Shown: piece by piece, positions 30,356 to 45,300 of the stretch
How the letters are laid out: every line of letters begins with the position of its first letter
How positions within the stretch are numbered: the stretch's first letter is position 1
NCBI GenBank assembly: GCA_948146395.1
Contig: OX411554.1
Coordinates: 43,289,869 to 43,353,868 of the forward strand
DNA length: 64,000 nt
Source: Fragum whitleyi
Lineage: Eukaryota; Mollusca; Bivalvia; Cardiida; Cardiidae
Direction of reading: 5' to 3'
The notes under the pieces: generated by a model
What the model was told of the DNA's origin: nothing
The model's input: only the letters and a program-made list of their open reading frames with translations
Database searches by the model: none
Translations under genes and position numbers: made by a program

Positions 30356-33300
30356 GTAAATTTTGATTTAACGCAGTTAAATATCAGGAGATTTTTAGAA
30401 ATTTATCTGTATCAGACAAAAAAATGAAACTTTTCTTGAGTAACAAAATGTCAATAAAGTAGTTTGAGTTTCGTAATCATGTCGATCAAATCTGTGTAAC
30501 AGTAAGTGACAGGTCAATATGTAGAACGTTAAACTATTGATTAAACTAATTTAACTCTCACCTTGACTCTTCCTCAGTTGCAAACCTTCCTACCTTTCTC
30601 ATTTAACAACAATAAAATAGTGACAGAAGAATAATGAAAAACAAAGTGAGCCTTATGATTCAATCGAAAACTTGACAGAGATGTTTCTTGGGTATTGTTC
30701 TACAATAGTTGTTAAAGAATTAAATGCCATAAAAACTCTGGTTTCCATGGTAACAGAAAGACCAATAATTACCAAAATCTTAGATAAAATTAATCTTCTT
30801 CTAAACCTCTTGTCCAATTATTGGTAAGCTGTAACTTTGTAAAGATTTCCTTGGGTGTAGTTCTACTAAAGTTGTTAAAAGAATTTAATTCCATCAAAAA
30901 CTCTGGTTTCCATGGTAACAGAAAGGCCAAAAATTGATGAAAATCTTAGAATAAATTTATCTTCTCCTAAACCGTCAAACAAAAATAAAGCCTCGGCAGA
31001 TCACTGGGTAGATATTGATATGTTTTGTACTCTCCTGCACACTTTAAATAAAGCTTATCTTTTCTTACGTCATGTCGCTTTGAACATGAATCCTTGATTT
31101 TTCTAGTCTTTAGATACCGTAGATACTCGCCTAAAAGACGCAGTATTTTCACTTTTTTTTCAGTGAACTTTCAAGGAGAGCGTCTTATAAGCGGGTCAAG
31201 AGAATGGCCTTAAAAAGTTCTGGTCAATTTAGCCAAAATTACGATCTTCTGGTGACTTATTGTGCTAGACAAGCAAAGTAAACAAATTTATTTCCCTCGA
31301 TCCAAAATAATATTTAACCTATTCCTTTCATTATTTCAATACTTGCAATTCGTGAATTAATTCCAATGAAATAATAAAGATCCTTTGTTATAAAGCCTTC
31401 CTATCATCCATGTGTAAATTACTCCGATGACGTAATATCGTCTGCTGGTGAGATCTATCTAACTCATTAACCTAGATAACCTCACGTGACCTTTAACCAG
31501 GTGGCCACTACACAGTGTGTTTACTGATGCATGTAAGTCTGCAGTTGAATAACAGACTGGTTACAATAAAATTTGGTGAAAGATCATAAACCAGTCATGA
31601 TAACAGTGATTGATTTAAAATACAAGCTGACTGAGATCATTTTTGGCAATGATTGTTATTAATATCAAATTATAAGAAACAGAAAAATATTCCTGGCAAA
31701 TAAAATATCTTCACATTTTAGAAATACTAATTTCCTAGATATTCATATTTTGTGCTTTATACTTGTACTAATTTAGATAGAGTTGTGTCCCCTGTTTAAA
31801 GCACCTCCATTATTTACGACTGTTTGGAAACCAAAACAAATGAGATTTCCTGGTAGGTTTTACGATGGATTACACTATTGTCTGAAATTTCGTTACTAGA
31901 ACTTTTTCCCTTCATGATTGGTCACTATATAGTGCCAGTTGTTGATCTCCAGCCAAGAAAAAAATTAATAGTGTTGTGGGGAAGAAAATAGTTAAACTAG
32001 TACTTCCAGGTTCGTCCTTTACTTTTCTAATGATATGAAACTTGTGTACAAACAATATGTCAATAACGTTTCGAAATAGTTACGTAACGTCACGTTCATT
32101 AATGCGGGCGCGGGATGACATTACGTTGCATTACGTACGTTAATATAAATGAATGAATGAAAGTTATTTCCGACAAGTGTCTTATAAGAGGGTCAATACC
32201 AAATCCTTCATTTGAACCTCGGAAGTAGGGGTAGGGTCTTATACGCGAGGGCGTCTTTTAACCCTTTGCTGTTTAATCCCTGCTTTTTACGTGCCTGTGA
32301 TTATATGATTGAGAAGACATTGTGAAAAAAGAAGAAATTGCTTTTGACAAGCAATTTCTTCTTTTTCCACACTATTTTCTACCCAACTGAATGGTTATTT
32401 TTTCAAATTAAATCCACTTTAAATTTTCGTCTGCAAAACCTTTGAATTTGGACAGGTCCAAAATTTTGTAAAACAGGAAAGGGTTAAGCGAGTTTTTATG
32501 GTAGTTTGTTCTGTATTAATTAGTTTAGGTAAATATCTAATGTCTAATACATGTATATACATCTAACAAGGTGCTGCAACAGTGCATATGATGTCATCAA
32601 GATCAAGGTCAAAATTTTAACTTTTATCACAAAAATTTAACTAGAAAGCTTTACCTTTGAACTTAACATTGTCCTAATAATCCTACACTACTTAAGAAAA
32701 AGCCCTTATAATATTTGGCATGAAGCCTTCAAGGTACAGTTCGTCTCATCAAAGCACATCATGTTACCAAGGTGAAGGTCATCAAACATGGACAGTGATC
32801 AAGATTAAAATTCAGAAAAATTCCTTGTTTTGGGTCATTAGTGCTTTAGTCTGCATTTAGATATAATTACCGGTATTACTATCATTGTAATGTAATATTT
32901 TTATGCTGCCGCACCGAAAAATGGGGGTCATATTAGTTTATTGCTGTCTGTCCATCTGCGAGTCTGTCTGCAAAACTTAACAAAAAAACTTAACACTGCC
33001 AATTAGTTCACAGCTATTCAAGATACAATGCTTATATTTGGTATGATGATAGATCTTAAAGATGCATATCTACAGATACCAAGGTCATGTGACAAGGTCA
33101 AACTTTTAAAGAATTGCTGTTTTAGAGGCATTCGTATTTAACAAACACATTTTTTTTTAGAATGAGTTTTCCAAGGAAGTTCTTGCTCCTCCACAAGAAA
33201 TAAGAGATGATTTGGTGAGTTATATTGCTGTTTTTGTCCCGATTCTTATGTAGAATGAGTATAAATTTACTTAGTAACTTAGCAGTAGTGATTATTTTTA

Positions 33301-36300
33301 GACGATTAAGTTTATTAAAAAGATATTTATAAGTTTAATTTCAAGTTTTGTTTGAATTGCAAATGTTTGGGACAGTTCACCTCACTGGCTTCAGTTTTTA
33401 GCTCGACTGGACAAAGTCCTGCCGAGCTCGTGTAGTGGAGGGTTGTCCGTCATTAGTCTGTGTGTCCTTGTGTAATCTTTTCATTTAAACATCTTCTCCT
33501 CTGAAACTACTGGGCTGAAATTATCACTAAATTTCACAGGAATGATCCTTGGGACATGCTCTCAGATTCCTTCAGGAAATTCTGATCCAGTTGATAACTT
33601 GGACCCTATAGGCCATCTAGTCGCAAAAAATGGGGCCCCAATGGTGACTATAAAAAATCTTCTCTGAAACTGCTGGTCAGAATTTAACCAAACTTCAAAT
33701 TCCTTCATCAAATTTGGATAAGGTAGCAAACTTTACAGAAATCATCTTCAGGACATGCTCTTTCAGTTTCCTTTCTTAAATTGGGATCAGGTTCATAGTT
33801 TGGGTGCTATGGGCTGACATGTCACAAGATAAAGGGGTCTGCAAGGTGAAATATAAAAAAATCTTCTTCATTGAAACTACTTGTCAGGATTCAACTTAAT
33901 TTCACAGGAATTATTCTTGGGACATGCTCTTTCAGATTTCTTTGTTAAATTATGATTGCGTAGATATCATGGGTGCTATTGGCTGCTGCTTTATAAAAAA
34001 CAGGGCCTTCAGGATCTTTTTATAATCTATTTCTCTGAAACTACTGATCAGAATTCAACCAAACTTCACTGAAATGATCTTTAGTATGCTCTTTCAGATT
34101 TCTTTGTTAATTGTTGGGCAATGAACTTGGGTACTTGAGGCTTTCACATCAGCAAATTGAGCAAAAATTTAGGGAAAAAATGAGAAAAAAAAGCTAACCG
34201 TCTAAAACTAGGCATAGGATATAAATCATTTTGTGTAGGACTGCATTAAGTCAGTGATAAAGGTTGGTAGATGATTGACTTTGATTCTCACATCATGAAA
34301 ATTTTTGTACATGTATGCAAAATTTTGATTGGCCCGTAAATATGGGCGTGGCAGGGTGGGGCTTAATTTGAGCCTGAAAGCTTTGAACAACATCCCCGCC
34401 TGAACCACTTGGCTCATTTTAATGAAATTTTAACCCAACGTTCCTTGGATGAACCTCCTCATAAATTGTTTGTGAAATTTTGATTGACCCCTAAATTTTG
34501 GCGCGGCATGGTAGGCCATATTTTTAGCCCGAAGTCTTTAAAGGTCTTCTCCTCTGTAACCAATGAGCAGATTTAAACCAAACCTGGCAGAAATGTGCCT
34601 TGGAAGACCCTTCTCAAAACTTGTTCATGGAACTTTTATTGACCCCCAAATATGAGTGTGGCAGGATGAGGGCTTGTTTTTAGCCGAAAATCTTTAAATG
34701 CTTCACCTCTGTAACCAATGGGCAGCATATTTTCACTTTGAATTCTTGTTATAACATCTCCTCTTCAACAACTCGGCAAATGTGAATGAAACTTTGCCAA
34801 AAAGTTACTTGGGTGAGATCCACTGGACCAATTAAATTCAGGTGAGGGGTTTAGGGCCATTCTGACCCTCTTGTTTATTCTTGTATCCTGTAGAACGCTT
34901 GAACCTAGCCATGATCTTTGACCTACTTTCTTAAAATTAAAATAATAGGGTCAAGGTCTATTAAATCAAAAGTAAGATTTATATTTTTACAGACCTTGAC
35001 CTTTTTTCTAAAATCATCATTTACTGTAATTTCACTTAAAGCAATTTAATATTTCTTCTGGAGTCCTTGGGGCAATTCCAGTGGAGCGATACTTGGCCCT
35101 TGTGGGCCTCAAGTATTTCTTGTTTTTAGCTCCACTGGCTGAAAGCCACTGGGGCTATTGTCATGGCGTTGTGTCTGTCGTGTGTCCGTCCGTACGTGCT
35201 TCGTGCGTCCGGTCGTAAACTTTTTCTTTAAAAATCTTCTCCTCAGAAACTACCAGATGAATTTCAACCAAGCTTCACAGGAATGATCCTTTGGTGACCC
35301 TCTTTCAAAGTTGTTCAAGAAATTTTGATCCATTGAAAAACATGGATTAAATGGGCGTGGCTAATTTCCAAATACGGTAAAAAGTGTCTTTTCTAAGTTT
35401 CTAATTAATGGATGGCAATTAAATTTTACATGAATGATCCATGGGTGACCCTTTATCAGTCTACCAAAAGTTATTGTGATCGGATAAAAGATATGTATTT
35501 TATGGGCGGAGGTCATTATATGTTATATTGTGGAAACTTTGAAAATCATTTTCTTAGAATTTAAGCCATAGATATCAACCAAATTTTACATGAATGATCA
35601 TTGGGTGACCTTTTATCAGTCTACAAAAAATATTGTGATCAGATGAAGAATATGTATATTATGGATGGAGTTCATTTCTCTATATGTTATATACATGTAG
35701 TGGAAACTTTGAAAATCATTTTCTCAGAATGTAATAGATGGATATCAATCAAATTTCACTGAAATGATCCTTGAGTGACCCTTTATGAGTCTACCAAAAT
35801 TATTGTGATCAGATGAAAATTTGTATTTTATGGGTGGAGATCATTTCTCTATATGTTATAAAGAGGAAACTTTGAAAATCATTTCAACATCAGTAGAATC
35901 CAAAATATCTAAAAATCTAGTCAAAACTTAGATTTACTATTACAAGAATTTCAAGCCTGTGGAGTGACTCAAGCCATTCATGGCTTTCTAGTTAAAATTA
36001 TTATGTAAAACAGACAATGTAGATTAAAGATCAAGTTGCTCATCTGTGCAGACTGATTTAAGTCTATACTGACTGCCTAACCTTTGTGTACTGCAGGAAT
36101 ATGCGCTGAATAGCATCAGAAGGTATCTGGTAAGATCTGGTCTCAAGCAAGGGCATAGCTGGGAATTTGAAATTTATATGCACTCAGAAGGTGACAACCA
36201 ACAAACATATAGGATAAAGGCAATATGCTGACTGTGACCAAAGATGCATGCCCTCTGTCCGCTCTCTATTTATGATTTGAGAGTTGGTGAATAATCAAAA

Positions 36301-39300
36301 CATCGTAACTACAGCTTGAATAAGCTGTAGTTTTGATGTTATGATCATTCATCAACAAATATTTTTCACAAACAGGATTATTCTTTTACGAACTTGTGTA
36401 AATTGTGTAAGGGAGTTACGCACTTGACAAGAATTGATATTTGTTTATAGCTCACCGAGCACATTGTGCTCAAGGTGAGCTTTTGTGATCATTGAATGTC
36501 CGTCGTCCATCATGTGGCATCTGCTGTCCATCATCCAGCGTCAACAATTTAAGTGTTTACACTCTAGAGGCCACAAATATTACCAAATCGTCATGAAACT
36601 TGATCAGAATGTTGGTCAGGTCTCAAGGATGGGGAGGATCTATGCCATATCATGGGAAAAGGGGCCTTAATGACTACTTTACACTCTTGGGGCCACCAAT
36701 ATGGTCCAATCTTCATGAAACTTGGACAGATTATTAGCAAGGTCACAAGAATGAACCTTATTGATAATGGTAAGGATTCTTGCTATAACACAGGAAAAGG
36801 GGACTTAATGACAATTTTCTTGTTTACACACTAGAGGCCACAAATATGACCCAATCTTCATGAAACTTGGTCAGAATGTTGGTCAGGTCAAAAGGATGAA
36901 TCCTTTTGGAAATGGGAAGGATCCATGCCACATCAAGGGATAAGGGGCCTTTATGATAATTTTCTCGTTCAGATACTTGGGCCACAAATATGGCCCCATG
37001 GTATTGATCTTATTTAGAAATTATCTTCTAGTTGACATCTGCCCATTTAATTGATGTGATGTTCCAGGGATCAAAGAGACTCGTGTGAGCAATCTAGGAC
37101 CATCATGTTCCTCTTGTTAAAAGATCATAAAGATTCATTTAATTACAGGTCAGCACCGCAGTCAAGTTTTTGCAGAATCCAAAAGTGACTCAAAGTCCAC
37201 TGAGTCAGAAGAAAGCTTTTTTGCAAAGAAAAGGTACTTTTTTTTCTCCCATAGAAATGCAAAATCAAAAGTCTGACACTCTAAAAGATACAAGAAAGCA
37301 ATGTGAAAACAATATGCAATTTTTTTGTTTGTCCACATTATTTTCTACTTTGATTTGATAACTGTACATTCACTTACAGGACTTAAACACATCCTCCCTT
37401 TATCACAATGTTTTTTTACCACACAGAAGTGTTTCCTTTCAATATTCATCCTTTCTTCTATGTCATTTAAAACCTTTTCTATATTGGATCATGCACACTC
37501 AGACATAATCATAAACTCGACTTTTGATTGTTGTAAAATCAATATTGCTAAACGACAATTAAGTAACCTTCTTTATTTAATCACCATTATTAACAGTTCA
37601 CCAACCGTCTACAAAGTCTCCGAAAAAAATGGACATTCTTAACAAAAAATTTTTTTCATCATTGTATCTCATGATGTTGGAACCAATTAGAATCCTCTCA
37701 TTGAGACTATTTTTATGGGTTTGAACATGATAGATTTCAGTAAGAATTAAGACAATCGACATATTCCATCAAATAGCATGTCTATTTTATCCTTAAATTT
37801 TGTATAAAACGACCATTTCCATAAGCCACTGATTTTTTGTGGTTCCCAAAGTGGTTGCAAAGGCAGGTTTTACTGCAGGGCTGGTGTAAGTGTTTTAACC
37901 CTTTCCTGTTTTACAAAATTTTGGACCTGTCCAAATTTAAAGGTTTTGCAGACAAAAATTGTAAATGCATTTAAATTGAAATATAACCATTCAGTAGGGT
38001 AGAAAATAGTGTGGAAAAAGAAGAAATTGCTTGTCAGAAGCAATTTCTTCTTTTTTCATAATGTTTTCTCAATCATAAAATCACAGGCACTTAAAAAGCA
38101 GGGATTAATCAGTAAAGGGTTAAATTAAAGAGTGATTGACTCCTTAGCCTTTAAATTCTGGGGTCAAAGTTAATTTTAAAGGGGTCAAAACAACAAAAGG
38201 AGTAAATCATGAGTATAATTCTGCAGTTTCGAGAGTCAAATCACCTTTTCTTGTGTAGAAATCAAGTAAGTAATTAATTTGTCAAGCTGAAGATAGGATA
38301 TAAGATCTTTCCTGGAAAATTTTAAGGATAACATATTGTTTTGACCCTTAGAAATTTATCTACTTTGGAGAAATTTTAAAGGGTCAAATATTGGGCTTAA
38401 CTGATTTTGGGGGGTCAAACTCCTGGTTTAAGGGTCAAACATTAGCCCTGTGCTGTATTTGGATGAGGTCATCCTAAATTTTTATGTTGAGCCTCAAGCT
38501 AGCAGAGTAATGGGAGTCCCATAGACCTCTTATTTCTTATGTTGGACTTGATCTCTTTGCAATTTATGCAATTAAGGAGTTGAATAGACATGTTGATCAC
38601 AAGATAAACACTATGTTTCCCATCAGGCGCAACAATTAATTTGGTATTCTCCTCTCTCAAAGTTTTAGACCTATCCATGTGACTAAAATGAACAGGATTA
38701 CACAAATAACAATAAAGGTATTAATTTCTGTTTGATATTTGAAAAATATCCATCTTTATTGGGATGAAATGATGTGGAAAGGAAGAAATAGTTTGTAATA
38801 AGCCATCTCTTCTTCATCAATATTTTTTTCTACAATATTCTTCTCGGTATAAAATTTGGACACCCTACTATCAGCTTGGTCACATGATTTGATTTGTTGC
38901 GAGTCTAGTGGTCACCTTGCCTAGAGAAGTGTCAAATCCTATCAAATTTAAGATAGGGTTAAAACTAGGTCCATAACTGCATGAGAAAGTATGTCGTAGG
39001 CCCCATATTCTTTTATCAGAAAAAAAGAACTGCCTCAGATATAAAAAATAACTATTCTTAGATTTAGCAGTAAGTACTGGTATCCAAGCCTACAGTTATG
39101 AAATTAACTGAAATCTTTGCACATGTATGATTTCTCTCTTACTCAATATCCCTTTTTATACACCGCCAGAGGCGGTCATATATTGGAGTCATCTTCTACG
39201 CAAGTCCGCACGTATGTACATACATACATACAAACAGTCAGTCTATCTGTACTTACATCCACTTTTCTCGTGAGGGCAACTCCTCCCTCATTTATGGACC

Positions 39301-42300
39301 AATTTAGATGAAACTTTCACAGAATGTTCCTAGTCACCTGACCATGCGCATGAAGTCACTGTTTGGTGAATTTTAGCTGCATCATGGAAAATTGGCCTTC
39401 ATATAAAAAATTTTGTAAACGCTACTCCTCCCTCATTTATTGACCCAATTGGATGAAACTTTCCCAAAATGACCTAACTTTCCCTGACCTAGTGCCTAAA
39501 AATACTGTTTTGTAAATTATACCTGTGTCAAGATAAAAGCGGCCTTCATGTCAAAATTATTTTGAATGCAACTCCTCCCTCGTTTGTTGACTGACTTGGG
39601 GATGAAACTTTGCTAAATGTTTCAAGTCACCTGACCTAAAACCTCCATACCACCAGACCTTACACATATTGTCATGGTTTGCTGAATTGCAGCTGCGTCA
39701 TGGAAAAAGCGGCCTTCATTTAAAAAATCTTTTGAACGCAATGCCTTCTCTATTTTTTGACCGATACCAATGCAACTTTCCCAAAATGTTTGTAGTCCCC
39801 TGACCTAGGACATATAGTCACGGTTTGGTGTCATGGAGGAGGCCTTCTTGTAAAAAATTCTTTTGAAGGCAACTTTCCTCCATTTGTGGAATGATTTGGA
39901 TGAAACTTTGACAAAATGTTCCTAGTCACCTGACCTTGCCTATATAGTTGTGGTTTGGTGAATTAGAACTGCGTCATGGAAAAAGGGGCCTTCTTTTAAA
40001 ATTTCATGTAAACACAACTCAGCCATTATTTATGGACTTACTTTAAAGAAATTTCTACAAAAAGATCATTGTTACCTGAATTTGTGCATGTTATTGCAGT
40101 TAAGTGAATTTCAGCCGCATCATGGAAAAAGAGGCCTTCATGCCAAAGTTCTGTTTATTATCATTATAACTTGCAGTTTAAAGAGGCGTTAAACCCCATT
40201 CAATCAATCAATAATCATAAAAAACAGTTTGAACTTGATGTTTTGAAAGGTAGTCTGCAAATGTTTTGAATTTGGTTCTAAAAATATTAGGAGTGTCTAT
40301 AATTATTTGTGAAACAGCAGCAAAGTGGCGGCATATATTGTGACTATGGCACTTTTGTTCTCTTTTTTTCTAGGCCTCACAGACGAGGAAATAGAGGCTG
40401 CAATCCAAAGATCAGGGGTCACAGAGTCAACACACAACCCCACCATTACTGGTCAAAGCACCACGGTGAATAAGGTGGATCAATCACTGGTCATGGCACC
40501 TGCTTTACCACAGAAAACACAAGGTTCGTCAGGTATTTTGATTAGACCAGAACAAATCAAAGTACTGAAAGTACTGATAAGTTGGAATGCGTTCGAGAGA
40601 CGGTGACCTCAAGAAACTAACGAAGCTGATGCCTCCCGCCCATTACTGGTGATCACATAGTACGTCTCGTCATTTGACGGGCGTATATAAATCAATGTAT
40701 TTAAACTACGAGAGACGCTTAAACCTCTGAATCCCTATACAGGCTTGAATCTGATGAAAAAAAATGATAGAAAAATGATAACAAGAGGGTAAGAATGACC
40801 CTAGATCGATCACCTGAATTCAATTGGTCTAGTGGAACTTATCCAAGAAACTTTCTGGCAAAGATTCATTCAAATTTGCCTAATTGTTGAAGAAGAGACG
40901 TAATTCGAATTATAAGCAGTCATAATAGACCCTGCCAACCCATTCATAACAGAGGAGACTCAAAATTAGCCGTACTCTGTCATGCCCATATTTATGGGCT
41001 AATGAAAATTTTGCCAACAATATTTGAAGAGTGTCATCAAAGGAAAATTCTTGTAAAGTTTGATTGAAATCTGCCCAGTGGTTCAGGAGGAGATGTCGTT
41101 CAAAGATTTTGGGCTCAAAATAAGCCCCACCTTGCCATACCCATATTTATTGGCCAATTAGAATATAGCAACAATTTTGAAGAGGGTCACCCAAGGAACA
41201 TTTTGGCAAAATTTCAATGAAATTGGCCCAGCGGTTTAGGAGATGAAGAAGTTTTAAGAAAGTTGACGACGGACGACGGAGTCAGGGTGATCCTAAAAGC
41301 TCCCCTTGAGCACGTTGTGCTCAGGTCAGCTAAAAAAGAAGAAAATGATACGGACCATACAGCCGATTAATAGACGCAGAGGCGAACACTTATACACTCA
41401 AAACAGTTTTTATATTATTTTTGAAATGACTTGTGCTCCATTTGAGTTATCAATTACATTTTTAATTAGAGTTGTCGCAAAGTGGATATCAAAAAGTGAT
41501 TTGTCCATGATGAAAAGCTATTTCCGCAGGGAAGTCTTTTACTTCAAGAGTTAAAATCTCTAGACAATTTTTGGACGAAGTTCAATTGTGATTTCGACCA
41601 TTGTGACTACGAAATTGGGCACTTTCTCGGGTCATTGACAACATTTGTGTCAAGTTTTATGATTGGGGTCAATTGGTTGTTCAGTTAGAGTGGAAACTGT
41701 TACTGATGACCGTGACATGTAAGACCCCGAAACATTGGGGTACTTCTTTGGGTCATGGGCAATTTTTGTGTAAAGTTTCGTTATTGCAGGTCAATTGCTT
41801 CTCCGTTTATCTAGCAGAAAGCATAAGGTCAATGGACTGAGAGACAGACATGATGAAATCAATATATGCTCCTCTACTTCTGAGTTGGGGGTACAGTTAA
41901 TAACATCGTGAAATTGATAAGATGAACGAGTTTAAAATGATTTAGGCATGATGTTGAATGAGTGAGAGGAGCGGGTTTGAAGTGAAATTTAAGGGAGGGA
42001 ATCCAGGATGAACAAAATAAGCGATGTATAAAACCTATTTAAAATATGCATTAAAGTTCAATCAATAGCTTTCTATTTCGTCAAGAACCAATCAGACGCT
42101 ATAAATTTCAATTATATCAGTGAAATCTCGAATTGGTTCTTGCTTAATTCATTTAGAATGTACATGTTGATCTTATTTTTTGATAATATGGAGCGTTTTT
42201 GAATGGTTTGAGTGAGTGTTTGGAATGAATCAATGGAGCGCTGAGTTAGCGATTAAGAATGTTTTTATTGAGATGAATGTCAAGTTCACGGTGTAACGAA

Positions 42301-45300
42301 CTGTATGATGGTGCTCTTAATCGTGTTGATGTGTAATAATGTGAAGAAAACAAGTTGAACTACTTGGTTTGTTTCAAATGGCAAATTGTCTTGGTAATGA
42401 ATGCAATTGGGCAAAGATATTCATAATTCAATTAAAGATATGGTGGCAAGGGTTTATGTGGACGAGTATTGGGTTTTTACAATGAAACATTCATGTAGAA
42501 ACTGCAATATGACGGAAAACAAACGACAATATGTTGCAAAAATATTTACTATCTTGAAAAGTGTATCATCACTTTAAGAAAAGATTTTTATTTCGTAGCT
42601 TAGACAGAAATTTACAATATAACACCTTGTCAAAAGTTAAATGTGTAATAAGGTCGTTCAGAAAGAGAAACTATACCTTTAAAAGAAGCGACACTACCAA
42701 ATAAGCAGATCACGTGATTGGCTAGTGATATTGTCAATTGCTGACCTTATTGGACTTGACTTATCACATGATTTCCAAATATAGTAATGCAAATATGTGA
42801 TATTATATATTCGTATGCAACTTTCAATAAATATCGTTTAAAACATAAATTAGCGAGTTAATAAAATACGTGAAGTGATAGCAGTGTAATTGTACAGCAT
42901 TATCTTTTTGATGAAATAAACTGTATGTCTTTGTCAAGTTGAGATAAACAAAATAGGCCGAAGAGTATTCACATCCTGTTCACGTGATATGTGTTCTCAA
43001 AAAACCCGAAATGATTTTATCTTGTGTTTATTTTGCGGTTTTGTTAAATCTAAGTTGGAATTGCTCCGCATTCCAACTTAAAAAACATAATTATGCCCCC
43101 TTCTAAGAAGAGGGGGTATATTACTTTGCACTTGTCAGTTGGTTGGTCGGTCTGTCCTAAGATCATTAATTTGTCTGGAGCATTTCTCAAAAAGTCTTCA
43201 AGCTTGAATCATGAAACTTCACAGGTGGATAGATCTCATAGGGAAGAAGAGCAGTACACAAAAACCATAACTATACTCATCATATTTTGTGAGTCATTGC
43301 CCTTTGCTGATTGACAAAGAATAAGCTGTTGACCTGCTTTTTTGGGGGGCATAAATGTTAAACAAACATCTCTTGTTTTGTTACTACTGTAACACACATT
43401 ATTTTGGATTTGCTTTATTTTCATGCATTCATGGCAGCAGACTGACAGTGGTACATATATTGAGTGATGTTCTCAATTCTGTGTATTTAATCAGTGGCAT
43501 ATAATAGCAAAAATAAAGCAAAAATAAAGCTCATGCATATAAAATTTGATTTGAATTGTCAAGATTTAAAAATAACTTAGATACAGATGGTGCCCTGAAG
43601 AAGGTTGTTGCCTAGACATCAAGAGCAAAATGACACATAAGACATATAATATTTTTCAACAGGGCCCTTTAGATATCCCTACTTTTTATCATAAGGATCC
43701 CTTCCTTCATTTACATACATAGAATTTTACTGAAGAAGCAAGGAAAGGCATTGTATATTGAAATATTCTGATATCTTTGCAAACCATGTATTCTAACTTC
43801 ACTTTGTCCCTTACAAATGTAAGGAACAAAGTTGAGTTAGATCATTGGCTCGATAAAATGGAGTCTGAATGAAAAATATAAGAATTTGATAGATAAAGAA
43901 GGATACTAAAAGAACTTGCTAGATAAAGAAGGATACTATAAGAATTTGCTAGACAAAGAAGGATACTATAAGAATTTGCTAGATAAAGAAGGATACTATA
44001 AGAATTTGCTAGATAAAGAAGGATACTAAAAGAATTTGCTAGACAAAGAAGGATACTAAAAGAATTTGCTAGATAAAGAAGGATACTATAAGAATTTGCT
44101 AGATAAAGAAGGATACTATCAGAATTTGCTAGATAAAGAAGGATACTAAAAGAACTTGCTAGATAAAGAAGGATACTATAAGAATTTGCTAGACAAAGAA
44201 GGATACTATCAGAATTTGCTAGACAAAGAAGGATACTATCAGAATTTGCTAGATAAAGAAGGATACTATCAGAATTTGCTAGATAAAGAAGGATACTAAA
44301 AGAATTTGCTAGATAAAGAAGGATACTAAAAGAATTTGCTAGATAAAGAAGGATACTAAAAAAAATCCATTGCTTTGAATTAATGGGACCTCTCCAAATA
44401 TTTTTGTATCCTTGGGATCCTGGGAAAGTATTAGTGTTAAATCCTGAGCCTTATCAACTCGATGTAAGATAAATGGATCTAAAACTGCAACAATTAGCAT
44501 CAATTTTTTCCATATATAATTTACAGATGTTGTATACAGTAAATGGATGAGGGCCAGAGACATGATAGCTGTATTATCTGTTGTTACTGGAATGTCTTAT
44601 GCGGCCTATGAATTATACAAGGTACTGTAAAACTTGTGTTAAGCCACCTCTTAGGGGACTGCGAAAAAAACGGTTGTTTATGGGAATGGTCGCTTAATAC
44701 GAAATACCATGATTAATTTGACAGTTCATTTTGATAGCTTTTAAAGATTGTCGGTCAAGTCATACTGAATCCTATGATGTTTTAACCCATTAGAATCGTC
44801 TTATTGACGATTCTAATGGGTTCCAACAACATAAGATTCAACAATAACCAATTTTTCATTAAGAATGTCCTCTTTTTCAGAGATTTTGCTTACGGTGAGA
44901 GGGCTTCTTATGTTGGTCGCTAACTAAAATTGGTCGCTTATTAGGTCGCTCGAGCAATATCGACTGTACTGTATACTGTATCAATTCTTCCCATACAGGG
45001 AGTGATTTTGATTTCAAAAGTAAAAAGTTAAATTATCCATAGAACAAATCCTCTGTTATAGGTACTCATTAGAATCGTCTCACTGAGATGATTTCTAATG
45101 AGTACCCATAACATAAGGTTTGGATGAGAAATAAAGGGTTAAATTTTTAATGTTATCACTCAATGTTACCAGAAGCTCTGACTATATGTTATATTGTTAA
45201 CAATAAATTGCCTTTGATGAATACTGAGATTGCTTTTATTGAAGGTTGCATTTTCAATCTTCCTAAAAGTAATGAGTTATCCATAGAAGGTTGTAATTTA

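Noticed and set aside
43881..44360. Repeat protein (KEGYYKNLLD)n
   Set aside because: Units with ACTAAA put a TAA in that frame, and no exon boundaries fit; PEX14 joins correctly without it.
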